IMG/VR virus record: IMGVR_UViG_3300038469_000019
Location: 1-33,270 of that record
Reading direction: 5' to 3' (one strand)
Length of the DNA: 33,270 nt
Source of the DNA: a virus
Every line of letters begins with the position of its first letter. Positions within the stretch are counted from its first letter, which is position 1. The position numbers and the translations under genes are program-made. Positions 15,168-22,099 of this stretch are shown here, piece after piece. The notes beneath the pieces were generated by a model that saw only the letters and a list, made by a program, of their open reading frames with translations, did no database searches and had not been told where the DNA came from.

Positions 15168-16861
15168 CAGGTTTCACCGTCAGGCTGGATAAACGGCTCA
15201 ACGCCTGCGCTATAGGTCCATGTCTGGGCTGCTGGAACGCGGATTTTCATCCTCGTGTAGCGCGTGGATCTTCGAAGATCGCAGCTCCCGGTTCGGGTAT
15301 TCTTTGCAATCTCTGGAAGGGACGTTGGCGTGTCCGATAGCGTCTCACGATAGGAAGCCGAGCCATAAACGCTCGGCGCATCTACAACCGGCCGAAAACC
15401 ACCAAGATAAACCCGCTCGTTGCTCGAGCCCTGCTCCGCGGTTTCAAGCGTTGCCTCAAGGCTCGCCCCTGAGAAAAACCCCATCTTGTGCTCGCTGGAA
15501 AATCCGGCAATCAATGGCTGGGTCGATACCGCGAACGAATCCAGCGAGGCCGCGAGATCGTCGATCGACGCTGAAAGATCATCAAGGCTTTCCAGCGTCA
15601 GCCCGGGCTGCGACATGCCCAACAGGTACTCTCCTGACGTCGTGACCGGAAAGAACCTGTCCAGCACGAAATCATAGCCCATGATCTTGTCGAACAAGCC
15701 AGTCGTTCCCGACGTGGATTTGTACGCCCAAAAGCCTCGTGTCGCGCGAGGATCGGCCGCCCCGATCAGCATATGCAATTCGGTCTTGTCCAGATCGTCA
15801 AAGAATGTGCGATCCACACGTTCCCGCCCGATCTGCTCCGGAAGTCCCCCCGGCGCGATCTTGTAAAACCCCTTGGCCGAGTGAAACAGCACCAAGGCGC
15901 CGGCGCGGATGATGCTATAAGGTCCAAACAGGCCGAGCTGTTCCGCGATGCGCTCGATCTGAAAGATCAGCGCAGAACCTGGGATATAGGACATGCGCCG
16001 AATGGCTTGATCCTGAAATACAATCCCGAACTCGCCACCGGCCACGCCGCGGACAATGCCTCCGTCAGGGAAATCCTGAAAGTCCGAAGAATTAACGCCT
16101 GACGTCCATTGCGTCGTGTCGTTCAACCCGGACCAGTGAACACGGAACGGGTTGGATAGCAGTCCGGAAAGCACCAGAAACCGACCGACGACGCTGATAT
16201 ACGAAGCCTGCGGGGGAGACCCTGCGTTATCGGCAAAGGCCGACGATGTTCCCAGCGTATAGGTTTGCAGGACCGCGTTTTTCTGCGTGGCCTTGACGAG
16301 ATTGCCGAACTGCACGAACTGCCAATGCGCGTCGCTCGACAGTTCGGCATATTTCCCCGTAACCGAGTGAGTTCCTGTTCCGGTCGAGGCTGTATTGATC
16401 GCCGCCCCGCCTGGGGTCGCTGAAATCGTATAGGTATCGGCATCCAGAACCGTCTTTACGTAATAGACCGTTCCCGCCGTGATCGCCGCCGGCAACGCAC
16501 CACCGGAGTTCGAAAACACCTTCGGCTCGTTGACCGCGGAATCATGCCCTGTTTCAGTAATAACACCGGGACTGGCCGATGAGATCGTTACCGTGACAGC
16601 CTTGGAAACCGGAATCCACGAATAGTCCGTGTTGTCGGCGCGATAGAGCCGCTTTGACGTGCCGGCAAAGACCGTAACCGAACCGTCCGAGTTCAGGGCG
16701 TAGAACCCGCCACGACAAACCGCTGGTAGCGATTGCGTCAGTGCCGCGAAATCCGGGAACGGCCCGTAGCCGTCGCCGCGAGGCAGCACGTTGTTGATGT
16801 TGCGCGTGGCTGAGCCGAGATAATCGGCTACATCGGGACGAAACTCTCCCCATTGGATCAT
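15167..16861 (-). CDS. tail nozzle / stabilisation protein
   Basis: 564 aa. It has the style of podovirus gp10/nozzle proteins: many short beta strands with repeats such as WQFVQFGNLVKAT, NPFRVHWSGLND, GVAGGEFGIVFQDQAIRRMSY and FGPYSIIRAGALVLFHSAKG, suggesting a beta-propeller. Residues ~88-168 form an inserted beta domain (TISSASPGVITETGHD to GTGTHSVTG) like those scattered through phage tail genes. It follows the adaptor after an HNH gene and precedes the fibres, which supports the call. Confidence 0.7.
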   Translation of the reverse strand: MIQWGEFRPDVADYLGSATRNINNVLPRGDGYGPFPDFAALTQSLPAVCRGGFYALNSDGSVTVFAGTSKRLYRADNTDYSWIPVSKAVTVTISSASPGVITETGHDSAVNEPKVFSNSGGALPAAITAGTVYYVKTVLDADTYTISATPGGAAINTASTGTGTHSVTGKYAELSSDAHWQFVQFGNLVKATQKNAVLQTYTLGTSSAFADNAGSPPQASYISVVGRFLVLSGLLSNPFRVHWSGLNDTTQWTSGVNSSDFQDFPDGGIVRGVAGGEFGIVFQDQAIRRMSYIPGSALIFQIERIAEQLGLFGPYSIIRAGALVLFHSAKGFYKIAPGGLPEQIGRERVDRTFFDDLDKTELHMLIGAADPRATRGFWAYKSTSGTTGLFDKIMGYDFVLDRFFPVTTSGEYLLGMSQPGLTLESLDDLSASIDDLAASLDSFAVSTQPLIAGFSSEHKMGFFSGASLEATLETAEQGSSNERVYLGGFRPVVDAPSVYGSASYRETLSDTPTSLPEIAKNTRTGSCDLRRSTRYTRMKIRVPAAQTWTYSAGVEPFIQPDGET

Positions 16862-17286
16862 ATGATGTCAGCCAAGGCTCTCTCGGCACTCCAGCCGAAT
16901 TTTGTAATCCGTTTCCATGCGCGTTTGTATTCGGTAGACGTCCCATTTCCGCTATTGATAAAAGAACCAAGCGGGGCTGTTCTGCCAAATGCAGTAACAA
17001 TAAAATTTCTACGAGTATTTAGCGCCTGCTCTCTTCGCGTTGCCCAACGGCAATTCCCTGGTTCGTAATTGCCATCATTGTCTTTGCGATCAATGCTATG
17101 CCTATTGCTAGGCCGCGGCCCCATATCTGCGTAAAAATTCTCAAATTTTTGCCACCGTTCGCAAACTGAGATACCTCGCCCGCCGTGTGTTGGATAAGAT
17201 ATCCTTGACGGATCTTCACACCTACGGCGCATCTCTAGCCATGTATTATGCTCCGGAGTGCGGCTCATTCGGTGAGATATCGTCAT
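16858..17286 (-). CDS. HNH-family homing endonuclease
   Basis: 142 aa. The pattern MSRTPEHNTWLEMRRRCEDP, then HGGRGISVCERWQKFENF, then SIDRKDNDGNYEPGNCRWAT is the usual free-standing phage HNH family that recognises and nicks or cuts DNA. H34 and the DRKDNDGN/CRWAT block mark the core. It lies between adaptor and nozzle genes, with a 22-bp gap upstream and ATGA overlap downstream, and is more A+T-rich than its neighbours, so it looks like an insertion. The ORF may lack part of the N-terminus. Confidence 0.8.
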   Translation of the reverse strand: MTISHRMSRTPEHNTWLEMRRRCEDPSRISYPTHGGRGISVCERWQKFENFYADMGPRPSNRHSIDRKDNDGNYEPGNCRWATRREQALNTRRNFIVTAFGRTAPLGSFINSGNGTSTEYKRAWKRITKFGWSAERALADII

Positions 17287-17308
17287 CTATATTCGCCCCA
17301 CGGCAGCA

Positions 17309-17950
17309 TCAGGGGACGACTCCAGGCAGAGAGACTTCAGACGGGCCGGAATCGAAGCTTTGTTGGAAGCCGAGCAGGTTGATCTGGTCAATGACCGTAG
17401 CCAATGCGCTGCCCCAAACCGTAATTCGAACATCGTTCTTGATATACGGGGATGCCTCCAACAAGGAACCGTACAGGTAAATATCCGGCGCCAGCGTCAG
17501 AAGCCAGTTGGTCGAGTTGGAAGCGAGAGCGGGGATGTTGGCCCGGTAGACAATTTCAACGTCGTAATCTTCGTTTGGTGTCGGCGCGAGTTCGATCTGC
17601 GTCCCGACGATCGAGAAATAAACCGGCTGGTCGGTCACATTGTCGTAGCTATACCGGAAGTCGTCCATCTGCGTTTGCGTCCTGAACTGCAACCGGGGCT
17701 TTCCGGTTACGCCGCTAAGGCGCGCGCTGCGCATGGTCTGGAAGTCGGACGGCAGGTCGAGGAATTCAGGGCTTGCATCGCCGGTATCTACCGTCAACGT
17801 GGCCCGAGTTTCCATGCGGGGGTGCATCAGGATACGATTGAACTTAGCTTCTGCCAGCCGCACGAAATCGGGAATGACGTTTGTCAGATCATCGCGCGCC
17901 AGATAGGAAGCAATTGACGCCTGCAATTCTGTGTAGTTGCTCAGCGCCAT
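17309..17950 (-). CDS. head-to-tail adaptor protein
   Basis: 213 aa. It opens MALSNYTELQASIASYLARD and contains PDFVRLAEAKFNRIL, DLPSDFQTMRSARLSG and PTPNEDYDVEIVYRANI, a pattern I recognise as the phage adaptor family that includes the SU10 adaptor. These form the ring beneath the portal. Location after the capsid genes and before the nozzle is as expected. The 3' boundary touches the inserted HNH gene. Confidence 0.75.
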   Translation of the reverse strand: MALSNYTELQASIASYLARDDLTNVIPDFVRLAEAKFNRILMHPRMETRATLTVDTGDASPEFLDLPSDFQTMRSARLSGVTGKPRLQFRTQTQMDDFRYSYDNVTDQPVYFSIVGTQIELAPTPNEDYDVEIVYRANIPALASNSTNWLLTLAPDIYLYGSLLEASPYIKNDVRITVWGSALATVIDQINLLGFQQSFDSGPSEVSLPGVVP

Positions 17951-18312
17951 CAGACTTTGCCCCGAAACGTACGGTACGGCCGGTTATTTTCGTGGTTGAG
18001 AAACCATTTCATATAGTCGGCGTCGCCGTCTTTCAGCCTTGGCGCGATGTCCCGATAGAAGATGTTGAGCGGAATGCTCGCGACCTTTGTTCCGACCGGA
18101 TCATCCCGAAACCGCTTGCCTTGGGATTCGTTCAGGCTTTCGCGGTTCTGTTCCAGAAGGGTTGCCTCGATCAGGTTTTCAGTCTTCCGGAAGCCGATGC
18201 CGTTTTCCCGGTCCACCCAGTAGACGTAGTGGCGCCGGAAACCATCGTTCGAATACCCGTCAAATTCCCAAGCTTCGTCGGGAATTCTGGACGGGTCAGG
18301 CAGCGATGTCAT
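17950..18312 (-). CDS. hypothetical virion-region protein
   Basis: 120 aa. Contains WEFDGYSNDGFRRHYVYWVD and a C-terminal run of charged residues with KWFLNHENNRPYRTFRG. The 3' end abuts the adaptor start, and the 5' end overlaps the upstream gene by 17 bp. I do not know the family. Position between capsid and adaptor suggests a small head-completion protein. Confidence 0.55.
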   Translation of the reverse strand: MTSLPDPSRIPDEAWEFDGYSNDGFRRHYVYWVDRENGIGFRKTENLIEATLLEQNRESLNESQGKRFRDDPVGTKVASIPLNIFYRDIAPRLKDGDADYMKWFLNHENNRPYRTFRGKV

Positions 18313-18682
18313 CGGCGCGTTCGGCGATCTGCTTCGCGATCAGCCGCTTTGCCTCGTCAAGCGGAAGTCTAACCTTCGTTCCGGCCCAGATCTTGTCGGG
18401 GAAACCAACACCTGGCATCTCGTGCGGCTTCATTTCGCCGGGGATGAACTCTTCCGGTTCAACGATGCGTTCAACGCCATAGGCGTCCTTTCGTTTGACA
18501 GCCTCTTTGAGGTAGCCGACGATTTCGTAAGCGCCCGCCGGGCAATAGTTCTTGTTGAGCGTGACGGGGAACATCTTGCGCGGGGCTTCCGGCGCTTTGG
18601 CCATCGGCTCCGAAGGCTGCGAAACAGCGGTTTCGGTCATGTTGTTTTCCTTTGGTTTGCGCTCGTAAACGCCCTTTGGCAT
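18296..18682 (-). CDS. hypothetical head-region protein
   Basis: 128 aa from ATG 18682 (GGAG about 8 nt before); an alternative ATG at 18640 also has AAAGGA, giving 114 aa. The longer form opens MPKGVYERKPK, a stretch otherwise typical of NUMOD-type endonuclease N-termini, then a Pro/Glu-rich linker and a C-terminal helix (DEAKRLIAKQIAERADDIAA). No domain is certain. Its place downstream of the capsid suggests a virion or assembly role. Confidence 0.55.
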   Translation of the reverse strand: MPKGVYERKPKENNMTETAVSQPSEPMAKAPEAPRKMFPVTLNKNYCPAGAYEIVGYLKEAVKRKDAYGVERIVEPEEFIPGEMKPHEMPGVGFPDKIWAGTKVRLPLDEAKRLIAKQIAERADDIAA

Positions 18683-18702
18683 GAATTGCTCCGGTGACGA
18701 AC

Positions 18703-18975
18703 TTAGAAGCTTGACACAGAAGCCTGTTTCACAAGAGTCACTTCAGGCGAAGAGTAAATCGAGTTGACGACCATATAGATGGCCTTGCCATCCGATGCCG
18801 TCGCCTTTACCCAATCGCCTTTGCGAAGCGCCTTCGCTGCGTCGGTTGTGTTCCAGTATGTTTCGCCGTCAACGGTAACCATGCTGTCGGACGTAGAATA
18901 ACTCCAGACGCGCCCGTAATCGAAATCATAAGCCACAGCATCAGAGACGACGAGATTGCTGATGTTAAATGCCAA
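18703..18975 (-). CDS. hypothetical small beta-rich protein
   Basis: 90 aa. The sequence has strands such as DFDYGRVWSYSTSDSM and KGDWVKATASDGKAIYMVVN. It follows a perfect 13-bp hairpin separating it from the capsid gene block, so its expression level may differ from that of the capsid. Function unknown; a minor virion component is likely from position. Confidence 0.55.
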   Translation of the reverse strand: MAFNISNLVVSDAVAYDFDYGRVWSYSTSDSMVTVDGETYWNTTDAAKALRKGDWVKATASDGKAIYMVVNSIYSSPEVTLVKQASVSSF

Positions 18976-18989
18976 TTATGCCTCCATGG

Positions 18990-19019
18990 TATGAGAGGCG
19001 ACCTGAGTCGCCTCTCATA
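18990..19019 (-). terminator. perfect 13-bp intergenic hairpin
   Basis: TATGAGAGGCGAC (18990-19002) and GTCGCCTCTCATA (19007-19019) form a perfect stem closing a 4-nt loop CTGA. It lies immediately after the stop of the 145-aa gene. Leftward there is no T-tract after it, so it may be a leaky terminator, an RNA-stabilising 3' end or a processing site rather than a standard terminator. Confidence 0.55.
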
Positions 19020-19025
19020 TTTAAG

Positions 19026-19463
19026 TTAGCTGACAGCCGCCGAGAACGGCGTCGCCTCGGTGCCGGTAGCAGCCGTGTTTCCACGGACCCGCCAAAAGCC
19101 GGAAATCGCGTCCTCGATCTCGATATAGTCCCCGCGAAGACCGCCTGTCGTGGTGCCGTTGAGCGTGATGGTATCCGAAGTCGAAGCGGCTTCCCAAGCG
19201 ACAACGGTGTCGGCCGCGTCCTGACAGGTCAGGATCATACCCGTCATGACATCGGTCGCGTTGGCCACCTGAATCTTGTCGCTGTTCGACGTCACGGTCG
19301 TATGGACGTAGAAGCGATACAGGTCGCCGTTGCCGGCCGATGCAGGAAGCGTCACGGTGGCACCAGCGGCCACATTGAAGATCAGCAACGGTCCGTTGGC
19401 GTGAGTGTCACGGTCAAGCGTGACGGCCGCCGTGATCTGGATGGGTGCGAAAGCGTAAGCCAT
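19026..19463 (-). CDS. capsid-associated protein, possibly decoration
   Basis: 145 aa. Beta-prone and Thr/Ala-rich throughout, with few charges (IFNVAAGATVTLPASAGNGD, DTITLNGTTTGG). It begins 13 bp after the major capsid protein gene ends, and the hairpin follows it. Decoration or head-stabilising proteins often occupy this position, but no family motif is evident, so this is inference. Confidence 0.55.
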   Translation of the reverse strand: MAYAFAPIQITAAVTLDRDTHANGPLLIFNVAAGATVTLPASAGNGDLYRFYVHTTVTSNSDKIQVANATDVMTGMILTCQDAADTVVAWEAASTSDTITLNGTTTGGLRGDYIEIEDAISGFWRVRGNTAATGTEATPFSAAVS

Positions 19464-19476
19464 AGGTGCATTCTCC

Positions 19477-20496
19477 TTAGGACGAAGAGGTCATGCCGAA
19501 GATGTCCGCGGCAACGCCGTGAGCAGCTTCGTTGTTGACCACAAGCGTATACTCGACGTTCAGCACGCGCTTTTCCGCGTCGCCAGTCTTGCCCGGCTTG
19601 TGAAGCTGGATGTCGTCGAAGATGCCGAGCTTGACCATCTTGGGATCGATCAGGAAGGCATTTCGAGCAACCGTGGCGCCGGCCCGCGCCATCTGGCGGT
19701 TCGGGACAACGTTGATCGTGCCGAAGTCCGACAGGTAGGTGTCGGCAGCCGCAACGATCGTGGTCTGGCCCGACTTGCTGGCCGCCATACGCTGCTGCGC
19801 AACGTTGGTGTCCGACATGAAGGTCGAAAACACCGTCTTCGCGTACGGAGACAGCATCAGCGCCCGCGGCGAACCGCCTGCGTTGTAGCTGGACAGGATC
19901 ACAGCATCCAAGATGGCCTTGGTGAAGGCGCGCTGGGTGCCGTTGGTCGCCGCGTCCACAATGCCGGTGCCGGTGTTGAAGCCACCGGAGGCGCCGCCCG
20001 AACCTAGGCTGTCGCTGGTCGCCAGCCACGCACGGAAGCCACCCAGCTTGCGGTTGGTCGCGCCGTTGCCAGACCCCGCGAGAGACGCCTGGTTGGACAT
20101 GCAGATCACTTCCATGTCGATCCGCAGTTCCACGCCCTTCTTGGCAACCTCGCGCGCCAGTTCCGACTTGCGGCCGGCCTTCAGGGTCTTGTCCTGGGTG
20201 CGCGAGACGATGACCTTCTTGTCCGAAATCTGGGTGTAGTTACCCACACGGGACGGAGGGGTCAGCGCGTCGTACGTCCAGTCATTGCCTTCCGGCTGGT
20301 TGTTCGACGTGTCCGGCGAGGCCAGGGTATCGATCAGCCATTCCGGATGGGTGGACATGACGGGCTTGCGGCCGATCATGGAGATGAAGGGCGTTTCTTC
20401 CGGGGTGATCTGGTAGATCTTGTCGGCCAGTTCTTCCCGGTTGCCGCCGGCAGAGCCGACGTCATAGGTCTCATACGTGTTGGCTACCTGAGCCAT
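19477..20496 (-). CDS. major capsid protein, DUF5309 (SU10-like)
   Basis: 339 aa. The N-terminus MAQVANTYETYDVGSAGGNR followed by EELADKIYQITPEETPFISM is diagnostic of the DUF5309/SU10 major capsid family. Further family features are KKVIVSRTQDKTLKAGRKSE, and a C-terminal part with VVPNRQMARAGATVARNAF. It assembles the icosahedral head with the scaffold gene that precedes it. The full length looks normal for the family. High expression is expected. Confidence 0.9.
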   Translation of the reverse strand: MAQVANTYETYDVGSAGGNREELADKIYQITPEETPFISMIGRKPVMSTHPEWLIDTLASPDTSNNQPEGNDWTYDALTPPSRVGNYTQISDKKVIVSRTQDKTLKAGRKSELAREVAKKGVELRIDMEVICMSNQASLAGSGNGATNRKLGGFRAWLATSDSLGSGGASGGFNTGTGIVDAATNGTQRAFTKAILDAVILSSYNAGGSPRALMLSPYAKTVFSTFMSDTNVAQQRMAASKSGQTTIVAAADTYLSDFGTINVVPNRQMARAGATVARNAFLIDPKMVKLGIFDDIQLHKPGKTGDAEKRVLNVEYTLVVNNEAAHGVAADIFGMTSSS

Positions 20497-20508
20497 GATG
20501 GTTCTCCG

Positions 20509-21519
20509 TTAAAGGTCAAGGTCCATGAGGGCGCGCACGCCGGCATCGAAATCGCCGGTCTTGCGCAGTTGCTCGCCTCTCGCCTGACTTTCGCGGGATA
20601 GTTTTGCCTTCGGGTCCATGCGCTTCTTGCCCGTGAGAACGGGCTTCGATTGCACGGATTGCTTGACGGCCGGCAGGTTCTTGCGTGCCCTGCGATACGC
20701 CGCCAAATCGCGGAATATCGGGTAGAGCCGATGATCGATCGATTCGTTCATCTCCTCTGCGGAGAAGCCGTATTCGCTCATCGTATCGACGGCCTCTGAC
20801 CAGAACTTGCTGTAAACTTCCGGCTTTTTCAGCTCCGGCATGATTTCAACAAGCCGCTTGGCTTCGGCGTCCTGCAATTCCTTTCGCGCTCTCTGCTGTT
20901 CCGTTGTCAGCCGCTCCTGATCGGCCTTACTGGCGTTCTGCAGTTCCCTAAGCGCTCCGATCCGCTGCTCATAGTCCTCCTTGAGCGCCATGTACCGGAG
21001 CGGGTCAAAGCTGGGTGAGCTTTGATCCATCAACGCCCGGTCAGGCGGTTGGGGAATGAACTTTTGAGCTATCTGAAGGACAAAATCCCGCTGCTCCTGC
21101 AAGGTGCGAGCGTGTTGTTCAACTTCGGCCTTTTGGGAGGCCAAGGCTTCCCGTTCCTTGGCGTTTTCCTGAGTGCCGCGTGTGAACGAAGCCTGAGAGA
21201 GATAGCCACGCTTGAGGTCTTGTACGGAGATCACGGTTCCGTCTTTGAGGCGTACATTCGCGGTATCGGCCGCGAACTTGCCTGCAGCGACTTCTTCCTG
21301 TGGTCCGTCCTTTTCCTCTTCGGACTCTTCCTCTGTTGCTTCCTCGGATTCCTCCGGCTCTTCGCCTTCGGTTTCTTCGGTCGCCTCTTCTTGGGCCTGA
21401 CCTTCTTCCTGGAGATCCGTTTCCGGGTCCGGCATCAGATCGGTTAGTGATTCCACGCCATCGTCAAACGACAACGCGGCGTCGTTACCAGCCTCTTGCG
21501 AGGGGTTGGTTCCAGACAT
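20509..21519 (-). CDS. capsid scaffolding protein
   Basis: 336 aa. It starts with an acidic, Glu-rich region (residues 30-75), followed by long charged helices with heptads (REALASQKAEVEQHARTLQE and similar) and a basic, helical end. This acidic-then-coiled-coil build and the position directly upstream of the major capsid gene are typical of scaffolds. No protease domain is seen, so it is probably released or recycled rather than cleaved. Confidence 0.8.
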   Translation of the reverse strand: MSGTNPSQEAGNDAALSFDDGVESLTDLMPDPETDLQEEGQAQEEATEETEGEEPEESEEATEEESEEEKDGPQEEVAAGKFAADTANVRLKDGTVISVQDLKRGYLSQASFTRGTQENAKEREALASQKAEVEQHARTLQEQRDFVLQIAQKFIPQPPDRALMDQSSPSFDPLRYMALKEDYEQRIGALRELQNASKADQERLTTEQQRARKELQDAEAKRLVEIMPELKKPEVYSKFWSEAVDTMSEYGFSAEEMNESIDHRLYPIFRDLAAYRRARKNLPAVKQSVQSKPVLTGKKRMDPKAKLSRESQARGEQLRKTGDFDAGVRALMDLDL

Positions 21520-21548
21520 GATGCTTCCTTGTGTTGTGCCGGGAGTCG

Positions 21549-21788
21549 TTACGCGAACGAGCCGGCGTCTTCCTGCGTCTCTGCCGCCAGGATGTAGCGG
21601 CTCAGAGTAGCGCGGATATCGTCAACCACCGCCACGCGGCTTTGCCAGCGCAGGATGGCCGTAGGATTTTCGACATTGGCCACCGCGAGCGCTTCAAGCG
21701 CTTCGATGCGGATATCGTCCAATGCCTTGTTGAAAATGTCGTCGTTGGAGAGGCGATCGGCCTCTTTGGCGAGGTGGTCGGAGTTCAC
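21549..21788 (-). CDS. hypothetical helical protein
   Basis: 79 aa, mostly helical, with DIFNKALDDIRIEALEALAV and AILRWQSRVAVVDDIRATLSRYI. Such small proteins are common between portal and scaffold genes in alphaproteobacterial phages. The start overlaps the upstream gene by 4 bp. Role in head assembly is suggested only by location. Confidence 0.6.
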   Translation of the reverse strand: MNSDHLAKEADRLSNDDIFNKALDDIRIEALEALAVANVENPTAILRWQSRVAVVDDIRATLSRYILAAETQEDAGSFA

Positions 21789-22099
21789 GCAATCGTCTTC
21801 ACGTTGATGGTGTCACCCGTGGCCAGCGGCCCCAGCAACGGGCTTTCCAGCCCCGCCGGGATGCCCAAGCCTGCCGTGGTGGCCGACGTCGCCGTTACGG
21901 CCTGCGCGTCAGGCGTGCTTCCATAGGCCACCAGAATGCCCGTGGTTTCCGTGTTGAGCACGATCGCATACTCGCCGGCCTGAGCGGTAATCGTTGACGT
22001 GCTGGCCACGCTCAGAACTTCCTTTTTACGAACGCCGCCCGCCGCGGAACTGCCACCGCCCGCGCTAACCACCTTCACAAAGCTGACCACTGCGCTCAT
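21785..22099 (-). CDS. hypothetical small structural protein
   Basis: 104 aa. Gly/Ser-rich near residues 12-24 (SAGGGSSAAGGV) and otherwise beta-prone (GEYAIVLNTETTGILVAYG). Both ends overlap neighbours by 4 bp. I do not recognise the family. Its place between portal and scaffold suggests a minor virion protein or internal decoration. Confidence 0.55.
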   Translation of the reverse strand: MSAVVSFVKVVSAGGGSSAAGGVRKKEVLSVASTSTITAQAGEYAIVLNTETTGILVAYGSTPDAQAVTATSATTAGLGIPAGLESPLLGPLATGDTINVKTIA

